Origin: Candidatus Poribacteria bacterium
GTDB taxonomy: Bacteria > Poribacteria > WGA-4E > WGA-3G
Direction: 5' to 3'
Length of the DNA stretch: 64,000 nt
Assembly (NCBI GenBank): GCA_022827185.1
Contig: JAJDTM010000038.1
Location: forward strand, 62,001-126,000
Below, in pieces: positions 41,990 through 51,316 of the stretch. A program made the position numbers and the translations under genes. Positions within the stretch are counted from its first letter, which is position 1. Each line of letters opens with the position of its first letter. A model generated the notes under the pieces. The model was not told the DNA's origin and did no database searches. It worked only from the letters and a program-made list of their open reading frames with translations.

Positions 41990-44900
41990 ATGGCAATTCG
42001 TGTAGCAATCAACCACAAATCCCTTTACCAATACGACCGGCTTGTCAATTTGTCGCCACACGTTTTTCGATTGAGACCCGCCGTCCACTGCCGAACACCG
42101 ATTGAGGCGTATTCGTTTAAAATTGAACCTGAGAATCATTTTATTAACTGGCAGCAAGACCCATTCGGCAACTATCAAGCCCGCGTCATCTTTCTCGAAC
42201 CTGCACGCGCCTTATCTATTGAAGTAGATCTTGTCGCCGATATGACCGTTATCAATCCGTTCGATTTCTTCCTTGAAACGAGTGCCGAACACTATCCATT
42301 TTTTTACGAAGCGCAGCTCAAACAAGAACTCGCGCCCTTCCTTGAAGTGAAAGAGAACGGTCCCTTGCTGACTGCTTGGTTGGCAGGTGTTCCCCGGACG
42401 CAGAAGAAACTTATCGACTTCCTTGTCGACATTAACAAAGCCTTGTCGGAAAATATAAAATACACGATCCGAATGGAACCGGGGGTCCAGTCCTGTGAGC
42501 AAACCTTAGAAAAGCGGATCGGCTCATGCCGAGATACTGGATGGCTGCTCGTTCAGATCTTGCGACATCTCGGTTTGGCCGCCCGTTTCGTTTCCGGTTA
42601 TCTCGTCCAACTCGTCGCAGACCAGAAACCCGTAGACGGACCCGCCGGTCCCGCTCAGGATTTCACCGATCTGCACGCATGGTGTGAGGTCTACGCGCCC
42701 GGAGCAGGATGGGTGGGTTTGGACCCGACATCCGGGTTATTTGCTGGAGAGGGGCATATTCCGTTGGCGTGTGTCCCCGATCCGGTGAGCGCAGCACCCG
42801 TCACCGGCTACATGGACCCGTGCGAAACAGAATTCACCTATAGCAATACCGTTCAGCGTATCCACGAAGACCCGCGCGTTACGAAACCCTACACGGAAAC
42901 ACAGTGGGTTGATATTAATGCCCTCGGTCAACAAGTTGATCAAGACATCATCCATAATGACATTCGATTGACAATGGGCGGTGAGCCTACTTTCGTATCA
43001 ATCGACGATACGGAGAGCCCAGAATGGGACACAGCAGCAGACAGTCCGAGAAAAAGGGAGTTAGGCGCGGGACTCCTCCGGCAGTTACGGGACAGTTTCG
43101 GGCCCGGCGGCGCACGCTATTATGGACAAGGAAAGTGGTACCCTGGTGAACCCTTACCGCGTTGGAAATTCGGATGTTTCTGGCGTAAAGACGGTGTACC
43201 TGTATGGCAAAACGATGAACTGCTCGCCGAACCGCACAAAGATTACGGCTTCGGTGTTCAGGACGCAGAAAGATTTACGCGCCACCTCACTGAACTACTG
43301 AACATTGCACCGAATCTGATACGACCGGCTTATGAAGATGCACTCTATTTCCTATGGACAGAGGATAGACTGCCTGTCAACGTTGATCCGCTCGACTTTG
43401 ATTTCAAGGAGGCATCCGAACGCCAACGGCTTGCGCAGCTCCTACAAACAGAGACCCTCGGTGCACCGATCGGCTACGCACTACCGTTACGTTGGAGCCT
43501 TGCAGACGGTGCGTGGGAGAGTTGTATGTGGGATTTCAGAGATGGACGCATGCTCTTAATCCCCGGCGATTCACCGATAGGACTGCGTTTACCGTTGGAG
43601 TCTATACAATGGGTGCCCTCCGAAGAACGAGAGCCGGTTTATGAACGTGATCCGCTTGAACCGCGTGCGGAGAATTTAGACGCATCAGGGCAAACGAACG
43701 GACAAAGCACGCCTACTGAGAAAAATGAAGAAGAGCAGACGGTTTTTCAAACTGCACTCTGTGTTGAACCGCGTGAAGGACGGTTGCATATCTTTATACC
43801 GCCCTTGACGCATCTTGAGCATTACCTTTCGCTCCTTGAAGCGATCGAAGCGACCGCGCAAGCGTTACAAACGCCAGTGATTCTTGAAGGGTACGAAGTC
43901 CCGCACGATTGGCGAATTCAATCGCTGAATGTGACACCGGATCCAGGTGTGATTGAGGTCAACATCCATCCGGCAGAAAATTGGGATGAACTGGTGCATA
44001 ATACCACAACGCTTTACGCGCAAGCACGGTTAGCCGGACTGAGTGCCGAGAAATTTATGTTAGACGGTCGGCACACCGGGACTGGCGGCGGTAATCACGT
44101 TGTCATCGGTGGTCGTACACCCACTGATAGTCCATTGTTACGGCAGCCGCACCTATTACGGAGCCTCATCACTTACTGGCAGCACCACCCCGGTTTGTCC
44201 TATCTCTTTTCTGGCACCTTTATCGGTCCAACAAGTCAAGCACCGCGCATAGATGAGGGACGCGACGAACAACTCTATGAACTGGAGGTCGCTTTTGGGC
44301 TGATTCCTGATAACGATGCTGAAGACGTGGAGCCTTGGTTGATTGATCGGCTGCTGCGCCATTTACTGGTGGATCTCACAGGCAATACGCATCGGGCAGA
44401 GTTTTGCATCGACAAACTCTACTCTCCCGATTCGGCGAGCGGAAGGCTTGGACTCCTGGAGATGCGCGCTTTCGAGATGCCACCCCACGCGCAGATGAGC
44501 ATCGTGCAGATGCTTCTGATTCGTGCCTTAGTCGCTAAATTCTGGAATACGCCTTACAAAGGTAAACTGGTACGCTGGGGAACAGAACTGCACGACAGAT
44601 TCATGCTTCACCACTATGTCCGCGCCGATATGCAAGAGGTGGTGTCTGAACTGCAAGAAGCAGGTTATCCGTTTGAAATGGCGTGGCTCGAACCCTTCTT
44701 TGAATTCCGTTTCCCGAAATTGGGGACGATAAACATAGAAAATATTGAACTCGAATTACGGATGGCAATTGAACCGTGGCACGTGTTAGGTGAAGAGATA
44801 ACACGGGCGGGGACATCACGGTTTGTTGATTCTTCTGTTGAGCGACTGCAGGTAAAAGTGAGTGGACTGACAGACTCCCGATACATCGTTACATGCAACG

Positions 44901-45319
44901 AACGACGCTTAATACTCCACAATACAGGGACACAAGGAGAATACGTCGGTGGCGTGCGCTATCGCGCATGGCAACCCCCATCCGCATTACATCCCACGAT
45001 CGGTGTCCATTCACCCCTTGTTTTTGACATCATTGACACGTGGAACGGACGGGCAATAGGTGGCTGTACCTATCACGTCTCGCATCCGGGCGGAAGACAT
45101 TACGATACGTTCCCCGTCAACGCCTACGAAGCGGAAGCACGACGGACGAGTCGTTTCGGGGCAGATGGACATACACCGGGCGTTATTCAAACCCAACCAC
45201 CAGCACCTGCGACAGGGAGTTTTCTGGCTGAGGGCACACCTCCCGGTCCGATGGTTGCCCCACCGGAAGAGACGAATGCTGAATACCCGTATACATTGGA
45301 TCTCCGCCGAATTCTTTAG
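41990..45319 (+). CDS. Transglutaminase-like protein fused to DUF2126
   Basis: 1109 residues. Residues 1-90 are the bacterial transglutaminase N-terminal domain, then a core transglutaminase/papain-fold domain with C180 (GSCRDTGWLL), H229 (DLHAWCEVY) and D245 (WVGLDPTSG). From about 300 to 1030 is DUF2126, marked by LTMGGEPTFVSIDD, MLDGRHTGTGGGNHVVIGG and GLLEMRAFEMPPHAQMS. The C-terminal 80 residues are Pro-rich. The protein would cleave or form peptide or isopeptide bonds, working with the ligases next to it. No ribosome-binding site is visible before the ATG, which follows the heptanucleotide tract. Confidence 0.9.
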   Translation: MAIRVAINHKSLYQYDRLVNLSPHVFRLRPAVHCRTPIEAYSFKIEPENHFINWQQDPFGNYQARVIFLEPARALSIEVDLVADMTVINPFDFFLETSAEHYPFFYEAQLKQELAPFLEVKENGPLLTAWLAGVPRTQKKLIDFLVDINKALSENIKYTIRMEPGVQSCEQTLEKRIGSCRDTGWLLVQILRHLGLAARFVSGYLVQLVADQKPVDGPAGPAQDFTDLHAWCEVYAPGAGWVGLDPTSGLFAGEGHIPLACVPDPVSAAPVTGYMDPCETEFTYSNTVQRIHEDPRVTKPYTETQWVDINALGQQVDQDIIHNDIRLTMGGEPTFVSIDDTESPEWDTAADSPRKRELGAGLLRQLRDSFGPGGARYYGQGKWYPGEPLPRWKFGCFWRKDGVPVWQNDELLAEPHKDYGFGVQDAERFTRHLTELLNIAPNLIRPAYEDALYFLWTEDRLPVNVDPLDFDFKEASERQRLAQLLQTETLGAPIGYALPLRWSLADGAWESCMWDFRDGRMLLIPGDSPIGLRLPLESIQWVPSEEREPVYERDPLEPRAENLDASGQTNGQSTPTEKNEEEQTVFQTALCVEPREGRLHIFIPPLTHLEHYLSLLEAIEATAQALQTPVILEGYEVPHDWRIQSLNVTPDPGVIEVNIHPAENWDELVHNTTTLYAQARLAGLSAEKFMLDGRHTGTGGGNHVVIGGRTPTDSPLLRQPHLLRSLITYWQHHPGLSYLFSGTFIGPTSQAPRIDEGRDEQLYELEVAFGLIPDNDAEDVEPWLIDRLLRHLLVDLTGNTHRAEFCIDKLYSPDSASGRLGLLEMRAFEMPPHAQMSIVQMLLIRALVAKFWNTPYKGKLVRWGTELHDRFMLHHYVRADMQEVVSELQEAGYPFEMAWLEPFFEFRFPKLGTINIENIELELRMAIEPWHVLGEEITRAGTSRFVDSSVERLQVKVSGLTDSRYIVTCNERRLILHNTGTQGEYVGGVRYRAWQPPSALHPTIGVHSPLVFDIIDTWNGRAIGGCTYHVSHPGGRHYDTFPVNAYEAEARRTSRFGADGHTPGVIQTQPPAPATGSFLAEGTPPGPMVAPPEETNAEYPYTLDLRRIL

Positions 45320-45367
45320 AATAGTTTTAGTTTTTAGTTAAAGACGGATCTGATAAACCAACATCCT

Positions 45368-45398
45368 CTTATAACTTGTAACTTATAACTTATAACTT
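45368..45398. repeat. Heptanucleotide tandem repeat abutting a start codon
   Basis: The ATAACTT repeat (one unit ends GTAACTT) runs straight into the ATG at 45399, which itself looks like a mutated unit (ATGACTG). No Shine-Dalgarno is present. Confidence 0.7.
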
Positions 45399-48101
45399 AT
45401 GACTGATAGAAAAAATTGGAAGACAATCGGTGATAACTACCACGCCGCTAAATTTTCTGATCCGCATCACGATGAACAGATCGATGAGATGCTAAGTCGA
45501 AATAGGCAAATCAATCCGCACTGGCACGTTTTCATGAAAGCCTTGGATACCCTTGGACTTGCGGAGATGGAATTTCGGCATAAAGAGGTTCAACGGCTGC
45601 TGCGTGAAAACGGGGTTACTTACGTCGTACACGGGGAACAGCAAGGACACCGTCCTTGGGAATTGGATCCCATTCCGCTGATTGTTTCAGAGAGTGACTG
45701 GAACACTATTTCTGCTGGACTTACGCAACGCGCCGAGCTGCTAAACCTAATCCTGGTGGATCTCTACGGAGAACGACGTTTAATCAAGGACGGGTTGATA
45801 CCACCGGAAGTGATTTATGCACATGCCGGATTTTTACGCACTTGTGTCGGGATTACACCGACGGAATCCCGTTTTCTCGTGAACTATGCTGCCGACTTGG
45901 CACGGGGACCGGACGGCAGAATGTGGGTACTCGGTGATCGGACACAAGCACCATCGGGTGCCGGCTACGCACTCGAAAATCGGACAGCACTTGCACGTGC
46001 CCTGCCCAATTTCTTCGGGGAAGTCGGTGTTCACCGGCTCTCCTTCTTTTTCCGCTCATTACAGAACAGCGTGTTGGACTTTCAGGACCAACTTGAAAGT
46101 GCTACACGCATTGCCCAGCACCAAACGGATAATCCACATGTCGTTGTGCTAACGCCTGGACCGCTCAACGAGACCTACTTTGAGCACGCTTATATCGCAA
46201 ACTATCTCGGTTATACCTTGGTGCAAGGTGATGACTTAACTGTATGGGACGGGCGCGTCTGGTTGAAATCGCTTGACGGCTTACGCCCGGTTGATATTAT
46301 TCTCCGTCGTGTAGACGATATCTTCTGTGATCCGTTGGAACTCCGCCAAGACTCCCGCCTCGGTGTCGCCGGTTTGCTGGAAGCGATTCGACAAAAAAAC
46401 GTAATTGTTATAAATCCACTGGGCAGCGGCGTTCTGGACAACCCCGGTCTGATGCCATTTCTACCGGGTATTGCAAAACATTTAATAGGTGAAGACCTTC
46501 GCCTTCCCTCTGTCGCGACGTGGTGGTGCGGACAACCGAAACAGCGAGATTATGTGTTGGCAAATCTCAAGCAATTGGTTATCAAACCGATTTATCGCCA
46601 ACCCGGTGGACGACCGCTGTTTGGAACTGAACTCAGTGACGCTGAACTCGACACACTCCGTACCCAAATTAATGCCGAGCCACATCTCTATGTCGGTCAG
46701 GAATACATTCGTTTCTCCACAACACCTTCACTGATTGAGGGTAAACTTGAACCGCGCCGTGCGATTCTCCGTAGTTTTTTATTTGCTGAAAAAAACGGAT
46801 ACGCCGTGATGCCGGGCGGGCTTACCCGCTGTGAAGGCGAGACAGAGGACTTGACAGTCTCAATCCAAAACGGTGGTGTTAGTAAAGATACTTGGATTCT
46901 CGCTCCCGAACCGGAACCGCATATCAGTTTATGGCAACAGCGAGCTGGACGGATGCAAACCGCTGGAGCATCTGAAGGGCTGTCAAGCCGGGCAGCGGAA
47001 AATTTATTTTGGGTTGGCCGCTATGCAGAACGCGCCGAAGGACACGCACGACTGCTCCGAATTATGCTGGATAAAGCCAAAATGGGCAAGATGGGGTTAG
47101 AGACATCGCGTTTAGGACAGGTATCACCTTCTACACTGTTCACAGAGACTTTCGGCGACGATGCGCGAGAAGTCTCTGAACTTACCTATCTTCGCAGTAT
47201 GCTCCGCGCACTGACCGGCTTAACCTCATCACATCCGAGTTTCGCGAATAAAAGCGAGCAATCGTTGGAGAGTGAACTTCTCTCAATTATGCTCGACACA
47301 GAGAACAGCGGTAGTTTAGTATCAACACTTCAGGCACTCGTAAGTGCAGCATACGCAGTCCGGGATCGCTGGTCTACTGACACGTGGCGCGTGATGAACA
47401 ATATCGAGAATCTGTGTTCTACCCTCGAAAGAAGTGTCCCTAAAGACAGAGACGCAGGCACACAGATATTGACGGATCTCGTGTTACAAGAGGCGGAACT
47501 CGCTTCACTTGATCAACTCATGATTTTTCTCTCAGCATTAAGCGGACTTAATGCCGAGAGCATGACCCAAACAATTGGCTGGATGAGTTTGGATATGGGA
47601 CGGCGCATCGAACGCGCACTCCTGCTCATCGTGCTGTGTCGTTCAAGCCTTGTCGCCGTGCAAGACGAATGGATCGAAGACCTGCTACTTGAATCTGTAC
47701 TCGCTGCCGCTGAATGCCTGATCACTTATCGGAGTCGTTATCGTTCGGCGTTACACTTTCCAACGGTACTTGAGTTGCTCCTGCTCGATGAAAACAATCC
47801 GCGTTCGCTGCTCTATCAATTCAAACGACTTGAGGAACAGATCCGTGTGTTACCGAGAGAAAAGCTTGGCTACCGACTCAGTGAGGAAGAACAACTCATC
47901 TTGGAGGCTTTAACGCAGCTGCAGCTTTCCAATACAATTGACCTCGCAGAACGTTCAGAACACACAACACAACGCACGGGGTTAGAGAAACTCTTGGTCC
48001 GTCTCGCACAAATACTGATTGACATTTCCGATGTACTGACGCATACCTATTTCAGCCACATCCAGAGACCTCAACAGTTGATTACAACAGACAACCTCTA
48101 A
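45399..48101 (+). CDS. CP_ATPgrasp-alpha-E fusion protein
   Basis: 900 residues combining the two protein types encoded separately at 39199 and 40774. Residues about 70-500 are the circularly permuted ATP-grasp domain (HRPWELDPIPLIVSESDWN, YLGYTLVQGDDL, DIILRRVDDIFCDP, GGVSKDTWILAPE); residues about 525-870 are an alpha-E domain (LSSRAAENLFWVGRYAERAEGHARLL and FQ-rich helices). The linker at 500-525 is short. The predicted activity is peptide ligation with the alpha-E part in fixed stoichiometry. It is probably transcribed with the transglutaminase genes on either side. Start uncertain: ATG lacks a ribosome-binding site. Confidence 0.9.
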   Translation: MTDRKNWKTIGDNYHAAKFSDPHHDEQIDEMLSRNRQINPHWHVFMKALDTLGLAEMEFRHKEVQRLLRENGVTYVVHGEQQGHRPWELDPIPLIVSESDWNTISAGLTQRAELLNLILVDLYGERRLIKDGLIPPEVIYAHAGFLRTCVGITPTESRFLVNYAADLARGPDGRMWVLGDRTQAPSGAGYALENRTALARALPNFFGEVGVHRLSFFFRSLQNSVLDFQDQLESATRIAQHQTDNPHVVVLTPGPLNETYFEHAYIANYLGYTLVQGDDLTVWDGRVWLKSLDGLRPVDIILRRVDDIFCDPLELRQDSRLGVAGLLEAIRQKNVIVINPLGSGVLDNPGLMPFLPGIAKHLIGEDLRLPSVATWWCGQPKQRDYVLANLKQLVIKPIYRQPGGRPLFGTELSDAELDTLRTQINAEPHLYVGQEYIRFSTTPSLIEGKLEPRRAILRSFLFAEKNGYAVMPGGLTRCEGETEDLTVSIQNGGVSKDTWILAPEPEPHISLWQQRAGRMQTAGASEGLSSRAAENLFWVGRYAERAEGHARLLRIMLDKAKMGKMGLETSRLGQVSPSTLFTETFGDDAREVSELTYLRSMLRALTGLTSSHPSFANKSEQSLESELLSIMLDTENSGSLVSTLQALVSAAYAVRDRWSTDTWRVMNNIENLCSTLERSVPKDRDAGTQILTDLVLQEAELASLDQLMIFLSALSGLNAESMTQTIGWMSLDMGRRIERALLLIVLCRSSLVAVQDEWIEDLLLESVLAAAECLITYRSRYRSALHFPTVLELLLLDENNPRSLLYQFKRLEEQIRVLPREKLGYRLSEEEQLILEALTQLQLSNTIDLAERSEHTTQRTGLEKLLVRLAQILIDISDVLTHTYFSHIQRPQQLITTDNL

Positions 48102-48124
48102 TACAGGCGTGCAGCGTATAATTC

Positions 48125-49003
48125 ATGTATAAAATTATTCATAGGACCGAATACAGTTATAACCATCCAGTGAACCTCTGCCATAACGAAGCGCGCCTGA
48201 CGCCACGAAGTTTTGCTTACCAAGACTGTACGGATAGCCAATTCGTTGTCGAACCCGAACCTAAGGAGTGCCGGGAACGTCAGGATTTTTTCGGAAACAC
48301 CGTCTACTATTTCACGATCCAGCAGCCCCATAACCAACTCACCGTTACGGTTACGAGTCGTGTGGATGTCAGAGGCAGAGAGAGACAACGGGATTTCGTC
48401 GAGCATCTATCTTGGGAAGCGGCGCGCCAGCAGCTACACACAGATTTGGATCCAGAAATTCTGGAGATACGGCAGTACATCCTCAATTCACCAATGATTC
48501 CAGTGATGCCTGAACTCCACGCTTATGCTGAGAAATCGTTTATCAAGGAGCGTCCGCTCCTTGATGCCGTTGAAGATTTAAGTGCTCGCCTCTACACCGA
48601 TTTTACCTATGATCCGGATTTCACTACAATTGCAACCCCGTTGGATGATGTGATAAAGCACCGCCGAGGCGTTTGTCAAGATTTCGCACATCTCGGTATT
48701 GGCTGCTTACGTGCCCTCGGATTCGCTGCCCGTTACGTCAGCGGTTATATTGAGACAAAGCCGCCACCTGGTAAAGAACCGTTATCGGGTGCTGATGCGT
48801 CCCATGCTTGGTTTTCCGTCTATCTCCCGCAGCTTGGATGGGTAGACTTCGATCCAACGAACAACCAGATACCAGCCGACCGGCACATCACGATCGCTTG
48901 GGGCAGGGACTACGCAGATGTAACACCGCTGAAAGGTGTCGTCTTCGGGAGCGGTACGCATGCATTATCTGTCTCAGTGGATTGCAAACGGGAAAATCTT
49001 TAG
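48125..49003 (+). CDS. Transglutaminase family protein
   Basis: 292 residues: an N-terminal beta domain (1-90, YKIIHRTEYSY) and a core transglutaminase domain with C184 (GVCQDFAHLG), H227 (SHAWFSVY) and D241 (GWVDFDPTNN), so the catalytic triad is complete. It is the short form, without DUF2126. It completes the five-gene cluster: two ATP-grasp modules, two alpha-E modules and two transglutaminases. No ribosome-binding site stands before the ATG; it starts 23 bases after the previous stop, suggesting coupling. Confidence 0.9.
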   Translation: MYKIIHRTEYSYNHPVNLCHNEARLTPRSFAYQDCTDSQFVVEPEPKECRERQDFFGNTVYYFTIQQPHNQLTVTVTSRVDVRGRERQRDFVEHLSWEAARQQLHTDLDPEILEIRQYILNSPMIPVMPELHAYAEKSFIKERPLLDAVEDLSARLYTDFTYDPDFTTIATPLDDVIKHRRGVCQDFAHLGIGCLRALGFAARYVSGYIETKPPPGKEPLSGADASHAWFSVYLPQLGWVDFDPTNNQIPADRHITIAWGRDYADVTPLKGVVFGSGTHALSVSVDCKRENL

Positions 49004-49049
49004 CCATTCGCAAGGCGTTAAATCAAACAGTGGGTTTCAAGTAAAGTTG

Positions 49050-49136
49050 CGCGTAGCTTGGAACGGAGTGGAAAGCGGATTTACGGCGAGGGACCTGAAA
49101 ATTATCAACCCACCTAACCGCAAGGAAATATAAAAA
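49050..49136 (+). repeat. Repeat family 2 (SD-bearing), copy d
   Basis: Starts GCGTAGCTTGGAACGGAGTG, then a GGAAAGCGGATTTACGGCG core, and ends ACCGCAAGGAAATATAAAAA. No start codon follows at its end, but copy e repeats the same structure 124 bases on. Confidence 0.6.
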
Positions 49137-49173
49137 ACGCTGTAAAGATAATTACGGGTTTTATTATAAAATA

Positions 49174-49280
49174 GCGCGTAGCTTGGAACGAAGTGGAAAG
49201 CGGATTTACGGCGTGGAACGTGAAAACCACCAACTCACCTAACCGAACCGCAAGGAAATACAAAAAAAGGAAATATAAAA
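49174..49280 (+). repeat. Repeat family 2 (SD-bearing), copy e
   Basis: Same core as copy d, ending AACCGCAAGGAAATAC and then a local duplication AAAAAAAGGAAATATAAAA that places AAGGAA 9 bases before the MazG-like ATG at 49283. Confidence 0.6.
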
Positions 49281-49282
49281 AT

Positions 49283-49567
49283 ATGAGGATTGAAGCGTTT
49301 CAGAAACAAATCGAAGCCATCTATTACACACGCGATGCCGAGCGCGGTGTCCCACTCACGTTCACATGGTTTGTTGAAGAGGTTGGAGAGTTAGCAAAAG
49401 AGATCCGCAAGCAACCACAGGATATGCAACGACTCCGCGAGGAATTCGCCGATGTGTTTGCATGGCTCGCCACATTAGCAAGCCTGCTCGGTATCTCTTT
49501 AGAAGATGCGGCGCAAATCTATGCAGAAGGCTGCCCTAAGTGTAATGACACACCTTGTGATTGTTAA
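49283..49567 (+). CDS. MazG-like nucleotide pyrophosphohydrolase
   Basis: 94 residues. The MazG/iMazG metal site is EEVGEL (E-x2-E) followed about 20 residues later by EEFADVFAWLA (E-x2-D). The C-terminus carries CPKCNDTPCDC, a compact Cys cluster that may bind zinc. Such enzymes hydrolyse non-canonical NTPs or control nucleotide pools under stress. The ATG is in repeat family 2 context; a longer frame upstream passes through the repeat. It ends 13 bases before the convergent TIR gene. Confidence 0.8.
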   Translation: MRIEAFQKQIEAIYYTRDAERGVPLTFTWFVEEVGELAKEIRKQPQDMQRLREEFADVFAWLATLASLLGISLEDAAQIYAEGCPKCNDTPCDC

Positions 49568-49580
49568 AACACAACTGACA

Positions 49581-50987
49581 TTACTTAGGTAGTGAGCAGA
49601 TGCCTTCAAATTCAAGAAATGTGGGATCTTCGTTTACATCAGATGGGGGTCGTCGCCCTCTAAATTTGATCTGTAGCTCCGCAGAATTGAGAAGTTCTAT
49701 ATCCAATTGAAGTATATCTTCAACAGTACTTGACAACTTCAAGTACATGACCGAAATCAAGCGCGCAAACTTCTTGAATCTCTCTGGCGTGTTTCTGTAA
49801 TGCTGATAGAGCTCTGGGATAGGTGAAGTGAGGGCTTGGAGCCTGTTTCCATATTGCGATGAGAGTTCGCCCCGAATCTGTGCCTCTAATAACATCTGAT
49901 CGAAGACAGTGGTTTGCATTACGGATGGATTAGCAGCTTCTAATTTTTCGTCAAGAAGTAATCGCTTGGCGCGCATCTCGGCAATCTGATCCAGAGTCAG
50001 CTGCTCCAAAATAACAGGTTCGGTACGATGTTTATACGCACTACTGACAGTCTCCTCCTTGAGACGGACTTCCCACACAGTCTCACTCTCAGTTGAAATT
50101 TGGGTGACCTCCCGTAGTTTTACCCATGCTGCGTCTGCCTGATGCGCGAAAGCTATAGCTTCCAATTGGTCAATCGAACTCCCATCAGGCACGTTCCGCA
50201 AGCGTGTCCGCAATGAACTCAGGAAAGCCGTTTGTTCAGATGAAGTCGGGCAAAGCGTTAAAGAAATTTCCATCGCATTCCAGCATACCTTTTGAAACGG
50301 AATGAAGTACGGGATGCCATTTTCAGAGCGGAGAAGCACACATTCTATTCCTTTATCCTCAGTGTTATTTGTAGCATCTAATAGCTCCTGTGCACAGGCC
50401 GATTGCATAACGTTCACAATTCGTTGGATGCCAGTTCCCCAATCTTCATAGAGATTCACGTACTGAAGGTCGCGTAGGGTTGCACCACCCCCGATGTCAA
50501 TATCTGGGATTTCACATTCATTCAGTTTTACAGGGATAAACCAAACCTTGTCAAAATGTCGCTCTCGGAGTTTTTCAACTGCAAGGGCCAGTTCTTCGCT
50601 CATATACGTCTGCTCACGCGCGTTAGATTCCTTAGAGAAACACGCGACGAAGTAAGTTCCTTGGTGAATGGCTTGCTGAATTGCGGGTTTCCACCGCATC
50701 CCGGGCTCCAACGCATTCCGATCCAACCAGACCTTGATGCCTCGTGAGATAAGGTTCTCGCAGAGCCGATCAACAATAGTTTTGTTCTCATGACAATAAG
50801 AGATAAAAACGTGCTTCATCTCTCTGGCATGCTTCATCTCCATGTTGATATGGTTGATCAATTTTGCTCTAAAGGCTTCCCTCCGTTCTCGACGCACTTC
50901 AGGCGCGGGGCGAAACTTGGATAGATCTGGCGGATTATCTCGTGTGTGAGCTTCATAATCAAATTCAACTTCTTCTATAGTATCCAT
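49581..50987 (-). CDS. TIR-domain protein with antitoxin-like N-terminus
   Basis: 468 residues from an ATG with GGGAGG 6-7 bases upstream (an earlier ATG at 51011 is rejected). Residues 57-200 are a TIR domain: KHVFISYCHENKTIVDRLCE, IKVWLDRNALEPGMRW, FVACFSKES and a SEELALAVEKL helix with E131 or E132 as the likely catalytic Glu of TIR NADases. Residues 1-56 (DNPPDLSKFRPAPEV, then RRERREAFRAK) resemble the short, charged antitoxin that normally follows BrnT. Residues 205-468 are an uncharacterised helical region. It overlaps the BrnT gene by 23 bases, so translation is coupled. It could be a defence effector; target and activation are unknown. Confidence 0.75.
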   Translation of the reverse strand: MDTIEEVEFDYEAHTRDNPPDLSKFRPAPEVRRERREAFRAKLINHINMEMKHAREMKHVFISYCHENKTIVDRLCENLISRGIKVWLDRNALEPGMRWKPAIQQAIHQGTYFVACFSKESNAREQTYMSEELALAVEKLRERHFDKVWFIPVKLNECEIPDIDIGGGATLRDLQYVNLYEDWGTGIQRIVNVMQSACAQELLDATNNTEDKGIECVLLRSENGIPYFIPFQKVCWNAMEISLTLCPTSSEQTAFLSSLRTRLRNVPDGSSIDQLEAIAFAHQADAAWVKLREVTQISTESETVWEVRLKEETVSSAYKHRTEPVILEQLTLDQIAEMRAKRLLLDEKLEAANPSVMQTTVFDQMLLEAQIRGELSSQYGNRLQALTSPIPELYQHYRNTPERFKKFARLISVMYLKLSSTVEDILQLDIELLNSAELQIKFRGRRPPSDVNEDPTFLEFEGICSLPK

Positions 50988-51243
50988 TACGGACCTCCCT
51001 GCTAGCTTCATACGCTGTAATTAAACGGTGGACTTCTTCATCTTCTGGGACGTAGATAATTACCAATATCCGATCAGTGATGCTCCTTCCTATAAACATC
51101 CACCGGTCTGCGTGTCCTTGTGGGTCGGGACCATCATACCCATCCGGATCATCAAAAGCAGAAACTACCTCATAAAACTGGACGTTGTGTTTCCTTTGTA
51201 CCTCCCTATACTTATCTCCATCCCATACAAACCCAATGTCCAT
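50965..51243 (-). CDS. brnT: BrnT family toxin
   Basis: 92 residues, the usual BrnT size, from an ATG with GGAG 8 bases upstream; 22 extra upstream codons are not needed. BrnT signatures: FVWDGDKYREVQRKHNVQF (helix-turn with KHxV), VSAFDDPDGYDG (DDP), DRILVIIYVPED and the C-terminal LITAYEASREVR. BrnT is a RelE-like ribonuclease that is neutralised by its partner antitoxin BrnA. Here the overlapping downstream gene is a TIR protein rather than a stand-alone brnA. Confidence 0.8.
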   Translation of the reverse strand: MDIGFVWDGDKYREVQRKHNVQFYEVVSAFDDPDGYDGPDPQGHADRWMFIGRSITDRILVIIYVPEDEEVHRLITAYEASREVRNGYYRRS

Positions 51244-51316
51244 GCAGCTGACTCCATACGTGTACACGATGATTTGAACTGTGAGAAATCCCTTTAAGTA
51301 TTCTACCACAAATTCG

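Noticed and set aside
45715..45728. CTGGACTTACGCA inside the fused ATP-grasp gene
   Set aside because: It is coding sequence (Gly-Leu-Thr-Gln), has no second end and no duplication, so it is a chance match to the MITE end.
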